From: Clostridium bowmanii
Lineage (GTDB): Bacteria; Bacillota; Clostridia; Clostridiales; Clostridiaceae
Assembly: GCF_018861315.1 (NCBI RefSeq)
Contig: NZ_JAHLDL010000009.1
Coordinates: 84,021-148,020, forward strand
DNA: 64,000 nt
Direction of reading: 5' to 3'
Within the stretch, counting starts at the first letter, position 1; every line of letters begins with the position of its first letter. A program made the position numbers and the translations under genes. Below are positions 36,896 to 45,275 of the stretch, piece by piece. The notes beneath the pieces were generated by a model, which was not told where the DNA came from, made no database searches, and was given only the letters and a program-made list of their open reading frames with translations.

Positions 36896-37110
36896 TTGTT
36901 CATGACCCCCGGGGGGGCATTGCGAAGGGATTGATTTTGCTTTGTTTGTTGATTAGTATGAATAAATGGTAAATATTTGCTCTTCCCCCGAGGTGCTAGG
37001 AGGTGACTGGAAGTCAGCTCCTTGCTAATGACCCCCGAGGGTCATTATCGGAGGGACTGAGCTTGCTAGCCACTTAATTTCCATATACTGGGTGGCTGGC
37101 ACGATCCCTT
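36896..37110 (-). other. GC-rich, hairpin-dense gap between pilA and pilM, candidate structured RNA
   Basis: Far richer in G and C than its surroundings and without a credible reading frame. On the minus strand three hairpins follow pilA: TGCCAGCCAC/GTGGCTAGCA, AATGACCC/GGGGTCATT and GGAGCTGACT/AGTCACCTCC. A fourth, CCCCCGGGGG, is centred near 36911. The motif CTCGGGGG or CCCGGGGG recurs three times. No known riboswitch class was recognised. Confidence 0.5.
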
Positions 37111-37136
37111 TCCATTAATCCCCTGTCACCTGAATT

Positions 37137-37568
37137 TTAAGGAGCAATAGTTGCTGGTTTATTAACTAGTCTAGTTGCCGTATACTCTATTGAGTTTAAT
37201 GTTTCTTTAAGAACAAAGGCGCCATTCTTATCGTAACCTAAAGTTTTTACTCCATTTTTCACATCAATATTTATAGCAGCCAATTTCACTACGGGATCTG
37301 ATGCCAGTGTACTAAGGTCTACTGCTGTCACTGGTGTTAATTCTCCTGAAGCTGATTCAGTTAATAATGATTCAATAGCCGTTGTAATTTGTGCTGCGTC
37401 TGTAACAACTTGAGTTCTTCTCGCTTTATCTTGAAAACCTGTTAATCTAGGAATTGCAACAGCTGCTAAAATACCGATAATCGCAATAACAACAATCAGT
37501 TCAATTAGAGTAAACCCTTTCCTCTTCTTTTTCTTAACTAAATCCATTTTTATTAAATTCATTTCCAT
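37137..37568 (-). CDS. pilA: Type IV major pilin PilA
   Basis: Main fibre subunit, 143 residues. Leader of 17 residues rich in lysine ends in KRKG, then FTLIELIVVIAIIGILAAVAIPRL, a textbook mature pilin start with Phe+1 and Glu+5. The head is short, with no cysteine pair, as in clostridial pilins. RBS AAGGGGG lies eight bases before the first ATG, which gives the longer leader. Set between pilC and a structured gap, it may be made in excess over the assembly proteins by termination or processing at its borders. Confidence 0.93.
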   Translation of the reverse strand: MEMNLIKMDLVKKKKRKGFTLIELIVVIAIIGILAAVAIPRLTGFQDKARRTQVVTDAAQITTAIESLLTESASGELTPVTAVDLSTLASDPVVKLAAINIDVKNGVKTLGYDKNGAFVLKETLNSIEYTATRLVNKPATIAP

Positions 37569-37617
37569 TAATAATTCCCCCTTATAAATTAATATTTTAA
37601 ATATATAATAATGATTT

Positions 37618-37674
37618 AACTACAAAATCTCCATATTACAATATCTGTAATTTCCATGCACATATTTTGTAGTT
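37618..37674 (-). promoter_or_regulatory. Hairpin in the pilC-pilA gap
   Basis: AACTACAAAAT (37618-37628) pairs with ATTTTGTAGTT (37664-37674), with an inner ATTACA/TGTAAT stem (37635-37640, 37646-37651) and internal loops. No T run follows towards pilA, so it is more likely an mRNA processing or stability element, or a partial terminator, than a full stop. Confidence 0.5.
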
Positions 37675-37694
37675 TTATCATATTAATCAAACAA

Positions 37695-38903
37695 TTACTG
37701 GACTGTCTTTCCCATGTCAAATATTGGAAGCATCATTGCAATAACTATAAATCCAATTACAACCCCCATTACTATTATCATAAGTGGCTCTATCATTGCA
37801 GTCAGTTTTTTCAGTGACGCCTCTAATTCTTCATCATAAAAATTTGCTGTCTTGTCTAATATATCGTCTAGTGAACCTGATTCTTCACCTATTTTTATCA
37901 TAGAGTGTAGCATTATTGGAAATATTGTTGTTTCTCCTATGGCTTCACCTAAAGATACACCTTTTAGTACTTTTTCTTTGATTGCTTCTAAGGCTTTTTC
38001 TGCTACTTTATTTCCAACTACTTTTTGCACTACTTCTAAGGCTTGTACCAAAGCTACCCCACTAGCAAGTACAGTAGATAGTGTTCTAGTAAATCTAGAT
38101 ACTATTACTTTTTCTGTAGTATCTTTAATTATTGGTAATTTTAATTTTAATCCATCTAGTGTTAATCTACCTGCTGGAATTTTAGCATAGGTTTTTGCAC
38201 CATAAACTGCTCCACCTATAACGGCAATTAGAATATACCACTTAGTTTGTATAAACTTACTTAACCCCATAACTATCCTGGTTGGTGCTGGTAATGCTAC
38301 TCCTGAGCCTTCAAACATCCCTGCAAAGGTAGGCATTATAAAGGTTAAAAGGAAAATTACTACTACCACTGATAAGCCCGCTAGTACCATTGGATAAGCC
38401 ATGGCACTCTTAAGTTGGTTGTTTATTTTGTTTTCTTTTTCAAAATGGGTTGCCATTCTGCCCATTATTACATCTAAATTACCACTGACCTCACCAGTAT
38501 TAATCATATTTATCAGTAAATCTGGAAACACATCGTTATGCTTTGCAAGCGCCTCTGAAAGAGATATTCCCTTCTGCACATCATCATATGCTTCATCTAA
38601 GCATTTCTTTAATTTTTTATTCTCAGTTTGTTTTCTTAAAACATCTAATGCATTAGAAATATTAGCGCCTGCGTTTATCATGGTGTGAAACTGTCTACAG
38701 AAAATGTATAAGTCCTTTGTTTTAACTTTTGCAAAGGATTCAAATAAATCCTGCTGTTCACGTTCTAATACTTCTTTTATTTCTATAGGATAGTAGTTAT
38801 TATCCTCTATCATGGCTAACACTTCGTTTTGACTATTAGCTTTAAATGTTCCATCTATTTTCTCACCTTGATGGTTCATAACTCTATACTTAAAAGTAAG
38901 CAC
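37695..38903 (-). CDS. pilC: PilC, inner-membrane platform protein
   Basis: GspF-family platform protein of 402 residues that turns with the PilB motor to build the pilus. Two repeated GspF domains (about 65-190 and 270-395) each start with a helical cytoplasmic bundle (FCRQFHTMINAGANISNALDVL; FTRTLSTVLASGVALVQALEVV). Membrane segments lie near 165-190, 215-235 and 370-395. It starts 25 bp after pilB. Family length is normal. Confidence 0.93.
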   Translation of the reverse strand: MLTFKYRVMNHQGEKIDGTFKANSQNEVLAMIEDNNYYPIEIKEVLEREQQDLFESFAKVKTKDLYIFCRQFHTMINAGANISNALDVLRKQTENKKLKKCLDEAYDDVQKGISLSEALAKHNDVFPDLLINMINTGEVSGNLDVIMGRMATHFEKENKINNQLKSAMAYPMVLAGLSVVVVIFLLTFIMPTFAGMFEGSGVALPAPTRIVMGLSKFIQTKWYILIAVIGGAVYGAKTYAKIPAGRLTLDGLKLKLPIIKDTTEKVIVSRFTRTLSTVLASGVALVQALEVVQKVVGNKVAEKALEAIKEKVLKGVSLGEAIGETTIFPIMLHSMIKIGEESGSLDDILDKTANFYDEELEASLKKLTAMIEPLMIIVMGVVIGFIVIAMMLPIFDMGKTVQ

Positions 38904-38928
38904 TTTATCACCCCCTTTTTCAAAAACT

Positions 38929-40617
38929 TTATTCTTTCAAAAATGCTATCTTAACCAGTTCTTCTATGGTTGTCATTCCTTTTAAAACTAAATCAATACA
39001 AGATGCTTTTAGTGTTTTCATTCCATTTTCAACACTTATATCTCTTATTTCATCTACACTAGCATTACGCATTATATATTCTCTATGTTTACGAGTTACT
39101 TCCATTATTTCATATACACCTATTCTTCCTGCATATCCACTTTTGTTACAGTGCCCACAACCCTTACCCTTGTGAATCAATAACTCTTCATTTGAGTGAA
39201 TTCCTAAAATTTCTTTTTCAAAATCAGTTGCTACGTAAATTTCACTGCACATGGGACATATCTTTTTCACAAGTCTTTGCGATATAATTCCCGCTATGGC
39301 GCTAGCTACTAGATAAGGTTGTATATCCATATCTATAAGTCTTACTATTGCAGAAGGTGCATCGTTAGTGTGTATTGTACTTAGCACTATATGTCCTGTT
39401 ATAGATGCTCTGGTAGCAATTTCTGCCGTTTCATTGTCCCTTATCTCACCTATCATAACAACATCAGGGTCTTGTCTTAAAATTGATCTGAGGCCTGATG
39501 CAAAAGTTAGTCCTGCTTTTGCATTTACGTTTACTTGATTTATTCCATCTACTACGTACTCTACAGGGTCTTCTACTGTTATAATATTCTTGCTATTGTC
39601 ATTAAGTTCACTTAATAATGTATATAGTGTAGTGGATTTTCCACTACCTGTAGGTCCTGTAACCAAAATTATCCCATATGGGATTTTAAGTATTCTTTCT
39701 ACTTTTTCTAAGTCATCTTCGTTCATGCCTAATTTTTCTTTACCTACCAAGAAATTTTCTCTATCTAATACCCGGATTACAACTTTTTCACCGTGAATTG
39801 TTGGCAGCGTTGATACCCGCAGATCTATCTTCTTATCATCTACAATTGTTAAAATTCTACCATCCTGAGGAATTCTCTTCTCTGCAATATTCAATTCTGC
39901 AAGTATTTTTATACGAGTTATAAAAGCATTAAAAATATCTTTGTTGTACTTAGATATTTCCTTTAAGGTACCGTCTATTCTGTATCTTATTTTTATGTGA
40001 TTTTCAAAAGGTTCTATATGAATATCACTAGCTTTCAGCTTTATTGCATCGCTTATTATGGAATCAACAAGTCTTACAGCTGGCGCACTTTTTATATCGT
40101 CTAATTGCGCTTTGTTTTCTTCCTTACCTTCATTTGTACCTTGAGCTTTTGATAAATCCTCAGCAGCTCTCTTAGCATTTTGGCTAGCATAGTATTTATC
40201 AATTGTATCTTTAATATCTTTTGTTGCTGCAATGTATATTTTAACGTCAAAACCTGAAGATATCTTAACATCGTCTATTGCAAATATATTTAGTGGATCA
40301 GACATTGCAATCTTTAGTTTATTATCTTCCATACCAAAAGCAACTAGATTATACTTTTTTGAAATACTTACCGGTATTAATTGTGCAACCTTTTGCTCAA
40401 TATGTTCCATATCTAGGTATACTCTATTTATGCATAATTGTTGTTCTAGGACTCCTAAAATATCTTCTTCACTTAAAATACCATCCTCAATAAGAATTTC
40501 TCCTAGCCTTTTCCCAGATCCTTGCTGTTTTATTAGCACTTTCTTAAGTTGTTCTGGAGCTATCTTTCTAGATTCCACTAATAAATCTCCTAATCTCTTT
40601 TTCACCATAATCTTCAT
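38929..40617 (-). CDS. pilB: PilB, pilus extension ATPase
   Basis: Hexameric cytoplasmic motor that powers pilus extension, 562 residues. The N-terminal MshEN/T2SSE_N domain (about 1-150, RLGDLLVESRKIAPEQLKKVL) is of the type that can bind c-di-GMP. The ATPase core has Walker A GPTGSGKSTT, Asp box DPVEYVVDGINQ, Walker B DVVMIGEIRDNETAEIA and the His box TGHIVLSTIHTNDA. A tetracysteine zinc motif (CPMC and CGHC) follows. It heads the pilus operon; GGGG lies eight bases before the first ATG. No retraction ATPase pilT is present here. Confidence 0.94.
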   Translation of the reverse strand: MKIMVKKRLGDLLVESRKIAPEQLKKVLIKQQGSGKRLGEILIEDGILSEEDILGVLEQQLCINRVYLDMEHIEQKVAQLIPVSISKKYNLVAFGMEDNKLKIAMSDPLNIFAIDDVKISSGFDVKIYIAATKDIKDTIDKYYASQNAKRAAEDLSKAQGTNEGKEENKAQLDDIKSAPAVRLVDSIISDAIKLKASDIHIEPFENHIKIRYRIDGTLKEISKYNKDIFNAFITRIKILAELNIAEKRIPQDGRILTIVDDKKIDLRVSTLPTIHGEKVVIRVLDRENFLVGKEKLGMNEDDLEKVERILKIPYGIILVTGPTGSGKSTTLYTLLSELNDNSKNIITVEDPVEYVVDGINQVNVNAKAGLTFASGLRSILRQDPDVVMIGEIRDNETAEIATRASITGHIVLSTIHTNDAPSAIVRLIDMDIQPYLVASAIAGIISQRLVKKICPMCSEIYVATDFEKEILGIHSNEELLIHKGKGCGHCNKSGYAGRIGVYEIMEVTRKHREYIMRNASVDEIRDISVENGMKTLKASCIDLVLKGMTTIEELVKIAFLKE

Positions 40618-40925
40618 TAGTTATGCCCCTTTATTTCTAATACTATATATTATTTCCATTTAATGTTTTTGAATCATTTCTATATAATAACTTTATATAT
40701 AATATTTTACCTTTTTCGCCATATTTAATTAATATTATTGTAATACGATTAACAAATTATTACAACATTTTTCTTAAAATAAACCGCTTATTTTTATATA
40801 TTTTTACTTATTATGGATATTCTATTTATTTTTTAATTTCACTAATTTTCCAATTAACTTTCCATTTTTTCAATGCATTTTTTATATTAAAAGTTCATCT
40901 CCCTTAACTTTCTTTCTAATATTCT
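40618..40925. other. Very AT-rich upstream region of pilB
   Basis: The 308-bp gap between the Y-family polymerase gene and pilB is almost pure AT with TATAAT-like stretches (for example TATATAATATTTTA near 40694) and must hold the pilB promoter. No hairpin terminator or riboswitch pattern was recognised. Confidence 0.5.
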
Positions 40926-42176
40926 CTATAACATCGCACTCATAAGTGGATAATCTTCTTCCCCTATCCCACCGCACATAGCACTTAAACCTGAATGAAG
41001 AAAACAAGACCTACCAATAGCTTTATCACCATACTTTAGCCTAATTTCATCCACTGCCTTATTAAGCTTACTATCTTTATCGTAATTAAATGAATCAACT
41101 AAAGAGCTCTGATAAAAATAATTACCACAAAAATCAGTAATATGAACCCCTAGATGCCTTATTGAATTTCCCTTCCACACATTATCAAATAGATAACAAG
41201 CCACTTCATATATTTTACGAGTAGAGTCAGTAGCTACTGATAATTTCACTTGACGTGAATAAGAGATCATATCACTTCCTCTTATACTTACTGAAGCAAC
41301 ATTGCAGCAGTTCTGGGAATCTCTTAACCTCATAGATACTGTTTCACATAAGGATAACAACACTTTATGAGCTGTATCACTGTCCTCCACATCAAAAGCT
41401 ATAGTAGTAGAGTTTCCAATACCTTTCATTTCAATATAGTTACTTTTTCTGACCTCTGAAAAATCTATACCATTGGCATAATTCCAAATTACCTGGCCAT
41501 GACTTTTAAATTTATTCTTTAATATTTTCAAATCATAATTTGCTAATTCTCCAATAGTATTTATATTTAGATTGTGCAATTTTGGTGCTGTAGCTCTGCC
41601 TACCATAAACAAATCTTCCACAGGTAGTGGCCACATTTTTTTCTTTATTTCACTCGGAAATAAAGTGTGTATTCTATCTGGCTTTTTAAAATCTGAAGCC
41701 ACTTTTGCTAAGAGTTTATTATTTGATATTCCTATATTCACTGTAAACCCAAGTTCCTGCTTTATTCTATTTTTTATAGTTTCAGCTAAATACATATAGT
41801 CTGGATATAAATGCTCCATATTAGAAAAGTCTAGAAAACTCTCATCTATGCTAAACCTTTGAATTTGTGGAGTATATTCCTGAAATATTAAGTTCATGGC
41901 TGAACTACACTTCATATAAAGCCAGTACCTAGGGGGTACTATTACTATCCCTGGGCATTTCGCTCTAGCATTATATAGTGTTTCTCCTGTTTGGATATTA
42001 AACACTTTAGCGGGTATTGATTTGGTTAGAACAATACCATGCCTACTTTCTTCATCTCCACCTACTACAGAGGGTATTTCTCTTAAGTCTATTTTCTCTC
42101 CCTGTTGAAGCCTATAAGTAGCCTCCCAGGATAAATAAGCACTGTTAACATCGATATGAAAAATTAATGTACTCAT
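40926..42176 (-). CDS. Y-family translesion DNA polymerase (DinB/UmuC type)
   Basis: Error-prone polymerase for bypass of DNA damage, 416 residues. IFHIDVNSAYLSWEA carries the first catalytic Asp; IQRFSIDESFLDFS carries the SIDE motif with the other acidic residues; NIGISNNKLLAKVASDFKKPD and the helix-hairpin-helix LPVEDLFMVGRATAPKLHNLNI are also typical. The little-finger domain occupies about 240-355. Whether it is DinB (Pol IV) or the UmuC/UvrX group is not settled by eye. A LexA box at 42217-42229 shows SOS control. No beta-clamp motif was clearly seen. Confidence 0.88.
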   Translation of the reverse strand: MSTLIFHIDVNSAYLSWEATYRLQQGEKIDLREIPSVVGGDEESRHGIVLTKSIPAKVFNIQTGETLYNARAKCPGIVIVPPRYWLYMKCSSAMNLIFQEYTPQIQRFSIDESFLDFSNMEHLYPDYMYLAETIKNRIKQELGFTVNIGISNNKLLAKVASDFKKPDRIHTLFPSEIKKKMWPLPVEDLFMVGRATAPKLHNLNINTIGELANYDLKILKNKFKSHGQVIWNYANGIDFSEVRKSNYIEMKGIGNSTTIAFDVEDSDTAHKVLLSLCETVSMRLRDSQNCCNVASVSIRGSDMISYSRQVKLSVATDSTRKIYEVACYLFDNVWKGNSIRHLGVHITDFCGNYFYQSSLVDSFNYDKDSKLNKAVDEIRLKYGDKAIGRSCFLHSGLSAMCGGIGEEDYPLMSAML

Positions 42177-42216
42177 ATAATATCACCTTCTTTACTAATC
42201 ATATGTTTTAACTTTA

Positions 42217-42229
42217 GAACATATGTTCG
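42217..42229 (-). promoter_or_regulatory. LexA (SOS) box
   Basis: CGAACATATGTTC on the minus strand matches the Gram-positive LexA/DinR consensus CGAACRNRYGTTYG; the core GAACATATGTTC is a perfect palindrome. It lies about 41-53 bp before the polymerase start. Confidence 0.85.
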
Positions 42230-42296
42230 CATTTACTATTATATAACACTTTTTAATCTTTTATAAGTAGTTTTAAAAAAATATTTTTAGGCGCAA

Positions 42297-42333
42297 AAAA
42301 GATCTAGCAGCTTTACTTTCTGCTAGATCTTTT
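42297..42333 (-). terminator. Terminator of the malic enzyme gene
   Basis: AAAAGATCTAGCAG (42297-42310) pairs perfectly with CTGCTAGATCTTTT (42320-42333), with a T run on the minus strand. Confidence 0.9.
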
Positions 42334-42355
42334 CTTACTTAGTTATCTCCATAAT

Positions 42356-43528
42356 CTATATTCTTGCTACACCTGTTTCTCTTGCTGCTTTTGAAATTGC
42401 TTCTGCTACTTTTTTAGCTACTCCTCTATCTAGTGCACTAGGAATAACATTATTTTCGTTTAAATCTTCTTCTTTTATATAATTTGCAATAGCATATGCT
42501 GCTGCTAGTTTCATTTCTTCGTTTATTTCCTTTGCTCTCACATCTAAAGCACCTCTGAATAGCCCGGGAAATACAAGCACATTATTCACTTGATTTGGGT
42601 AATCAGAACGTCCTGATCCAACTACTTTTGCGCCAGCACTTTTAGCTAGCTCTGGCATGATTTCTGGAGTTGGGTTTGCCATTCCAAAAACTATAGAATC
42701 AATATTCATAGATTTAACCATTTCAGCTGTTACAATATTAGGAGCAGAAACTCCTATAAATACATCTGCACCTACTAAGGCATCACTTAAGTTTCCTTTT
42801 ATGTTTTCTGGATTAGTTATTTCTGTAAGAGCTGTTTTAGCATCATCAATTTTCTCCATTCCCCTATAAAGAATTCCTACTTTATCACAAGCAATTAAAT
42901 TTTTCACACCTGAGGAAAGTAAAAGTTTAGAAATAGCAGTACCTGCTGAACCAGCACCATTTACAACAACTTTTAAATCTGCGAGTTTCTTATTAACAAC
43001 TTTTGCAGCATTGATAAGTCCTGCAAGCACTACTATTGCTGTGCCATGTTGGTCATCATGAAATACTGGTATATCTAATAGTTTCTTAAGTTTATCTTCT
43101 ACCTCAAAACATCTTGGAGCACTAATATCTTCTAAGTTTATTCCACCAAATCCTGGTGAAATAAGCTGTATTGTACGAACAATTTCATCTACATCCTTTG
43201 TATCTAAACAGATTGGAAAAGCATCTACATTACCAAATTCCTTAAACAATATAGCCTTGCCTTCCATAACAGGAAGACCTGCCTTTGGTCCTATATCTCC
43301 AAGTCCTAGAATAGCAGTACCATCTGTAACCACTGCAACCATATTTCCTTTAGCCGTATATTTGTAGACATTTTCTTCATTTTCATGAATTTTTCTACAA
43401 GGTTCTGCAACTCCAGGTGTATATGCAAGTGCCAAATCCTCATTTGTTTCTATTTTAATTTTTGATGTAACTTCAATTTTACCTATATGCTTCTCATGTA
43501 GTTTTAAACTTTCCTTAAAGTAATCCAT
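42356..43528 (-). CDS. maeE: NAD(P)-dependent malic enzyme
   Basis: Oxidatively decarboxylates malate to pyruvate, CO2 and NAD(P)H. The short bacterial form, 390 residues, without a phosphotransacetylase tail. Catalytic and substrate segments: LAYTPGVAEPCRKI with the catalytic Tyr, MEGKAILFKEFG with the Lys, and DDQHGTAIVVLAG with the metal-binding acids; NAD site VVNGAGSAGTAISKLL. It follows the transporter gene by 57 bp, so the pair forms a malate uptake and use operon. The coenzyme cannot be fixed by eye. Confidence 0.94.
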   Translation of the reverse strand: MDYFKESLKLHEKHIGKIEVTSKIKIETNEDLALAYTPGVAEPCRKIHENEENVYKYTAKGNMVAVVTDGTAILGLGDIGPKAGLPVMEGKAILFKEFGNVDAFPICLDTKDVDEIVRTIQLISPGFGGINLEDISAPRCFEVEDKLKKLLDIPVFHDDQHGTAIVVLAGLINAAKVVNKKLADLKVVVNGAGSAGTAISKLLLSSGVKNLIACDKVGILYRGMEKIDDAKTALTEITNPENIKGNLSDALVGADVFIGVSAPNIVTAEMVKSMNIDSIVFGMANPTPEIMPELAKSAGAKVVGSGRSDYPNQVNNVLVFPGLFRGALDVRAKEINEEMKLAAAYAIANYIKEEDLNENNVIPSALDRGVAKKVAEAISKAARETGVARI

Positions 43529-43585
43529 TTAATCTCTCTCCTTTTGTTAAAGTATTTATCTACTTTAAGTATAACGCTTAATCAG

Positions 43586-44896
43586 TTAAAACAGTCTAAG
43601 TAAAACACTAGCAATTATAAGAATAAGAGCCCCACCTAAACGGGATGAAATTGCAGCAAAAGGCATAAGTTTCATTCTTTTAGCTGCCGTTAATACAGCA
43701 ACATCCCCTGATCCACCCATATTAGCCATGCATAGGCCGGCTGACAGGGCAGTTTCTATTGGGTAGAAGCCAACAAATCTAGCTACAAATCCAGAACCAA
43801 TTACCGCGCCAATTATAGTAACTCCAACAAGTATTATATATTTAAATGTTAATGCTGCAAGTACTGCATTAAGATCAGTATATGCAATTCCTACTCCTAC
43901 CAAAACAACAACTGTAAAATTCTTCATTACAAACGAATACCATACACTACAAGCATATTCATATTTAGCAGGTAGTACCCCAAGCATTTTAACAATAATA
44001 ACAATAAGAATCATCCAAGCATAAGCATGGATTGCAGGTAAAAACTTTCCTACGATATAACCTGCCGTAAGGAACATACCAGATAATAATATACCTATTC
44101 CATATAATTCTAAATCGTTAGACTTATCTTCTACCTCTTCAACCGCATCAAGTTTAGTCTTTGAATTAGGTATTATAAGCTCTCCCTTTCCTGTTAAACT
44201 AGGTTTAACTTTACCAATTTTATTTAAAATACCAGCTGCCACAATAGCAAAAGCATTACCTAAAGCTACTGCGGGAGTCATTATAGACATAACAACCTTA
44301 GGATCTTGATTAAGTGTAGCACCAAATATTTTAGCAAGTGGTACAGCACCAGCACCCATTCCACCACCCATAATAGGTATTCCTATATAAAGGATAGCTT
44401 CTTTTGCGCCGTAGCCTAAAATAATTCCAAATAGTCCTACGAGTCCAAGGGCTGCTATAACTCCACCCAAAAGACATGGAAGATATCTAACAACAGCTTG
44501 AAGTAGTAACTTTCTATTAATTCCTAAAAGACTTCCAGCAATTAGACCACATATAAAGAGATCTAAAAACCCACCACTTGTCATAAACGTAGTAGTTGAA
44601 GTTATAATATAAGCTGGTAAAATTTTATAGGTTGCAAGTGCAGAAGATCCAAAAATAACCACAATAGCTCCACCACCAAAATAATCTTTTACAATAGGTA
44701 GATTATCTCCAATAAGGTAAAGAACACTACCCATAACTAACATTAAGGGTAATACCCCTACTATTCCTGAAGGAAGTACCTTCATATATGAACCCACGAA
44801 CATGATAATAGCAATTATTGCAAAATACTGGATTTTGATACCCATAACTTCAAGTGTTTTCTTTTCATGTACCACAACTTTTTTTTCTGCTAACAT
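43586..44896 (-). CDS. maeP: 2-hydroxycarboxylate (malate) symporter, 2HCT family
   Basis: Membrane transporter of 436 residues with about eleven hydrophobic segments. The two GGxG re-entrant loop motifs of the CitS/MaeP/CimH family are present: MGGGMGAGAVPLA and MANMGGSGDVAVL, together with FVARFVGFYPIETALSAGLC carrying the substrate-carboxylate arginine. Malate is the likely substrate because a malic enzyme follows. It is divergent from a sensor/regulator pair, the same arrangement as maePE/maeKR of lactobacilli, on which the symbols are based. A cre site lies upstream. Confidence 0.9.
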   Translation of the reverse strand: MLAEKKVVVHEKKTLEVMGIKIQYFAIIAIIMFVGSYMKVLPSGIVGVLPLMLVMGSVLYLIGDNLPIVKDYFGGGAIVVIFGSSALATYKILPAYIITSTTTFMTSGGFLDLFICGLIAGSLLGINRKLLLQAVVRYLPCLLGGVIAALGLVGLFGIILGYGAKEAILYIGIPIMGGGMGAGAVPLAKIFGATLNQDPKVVMSIMTPAVALGNAFAIVAAGILNKIGKVKPSLTGKGELIIPNSKTKLDAVEEVEDKSNDLELYGIGILLSGMFLTAGYIVGKFLPAIHAYAWMILIVIIVKMLGVLPAKYEYACSVWYSFVMKNFTVVVLVGVGIAYTDLNAVLAALTFKYIILVGVTIIGAVIGSGFVARFVGFYPIETALSAGLCMANMGGSGDVAVLTAAKRMKLMPFAAISSRLGGALILIIASVLLRLF

Positions 44897-44973
44897 AATT
44901 ATCCCCCCTATTATTAATTTTTTATTGAAACCTATAGCTAATTATACTAAGCTATTGAAGTAATTAATTGTAT

Positions 44974-44988
44974 AGATAACGTTTTCAT
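44974..44988 (-). promoter_or_regulatory. CcpA cre site upstream of the malate operon
   Basis: Minus strand ATGAAAACGTTATCT fits the consensus WTGNAANCGNWNNCW at every fixed position. It is 78-92 bp before the transporter start, suggesting catabolite repression. Confidence 0.55.
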
Positions 44989-45077
44989 TTAATCTAAATA
45001 AAAAAAGTAATAGGACTAAACCACAAAAGATTCCCTCTACTGTATTAAATTTGCCTCGCCATAATTTTTTAGATTAA
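44988..45077. promoter_or_regulatory. Separated inverted repeats in the malate divergent region
   Basis: TTTAATCTAAA (44988-44998) and TTTAGATTAA (45068-45077) are reverse complements about 70 bp apart within the 379-bp gap between the transporter and the sensor gene. They could be paired sites for the response regulator. TATAAT near 45228 is the likely -10 for the sensor gene; nothing else was recognised in 44897-45275. Confidence 0.35.
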
Positions 45078-45275
45078 GTTAATACAATTTTTAAATATAC
45101 TTTATACTACTATCATAACAACGAATTAAAGTTTTTTAAATATTCTAAAAGTTTAAAATGTATTGTGGTGATTAAAAAAACTTTGTATAATTTTTAACAA
45201 ACTTCTTATTATATTAGATATGTTATAATTTATATAGATGTTCCTAATGTCCCAAAGGTTTAAGAGGAGAAGATT

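Noticed and set aside
36841..37136. c-di-GMP riboswitch in the pilA-pilM gap
   Set aside because: Known clostridial pilus loci have such riboswitches, but neither the class I core (GCAAAGC and its tetraloop-receptor pattern) nor a convincing class II fold could be seen on either strand.
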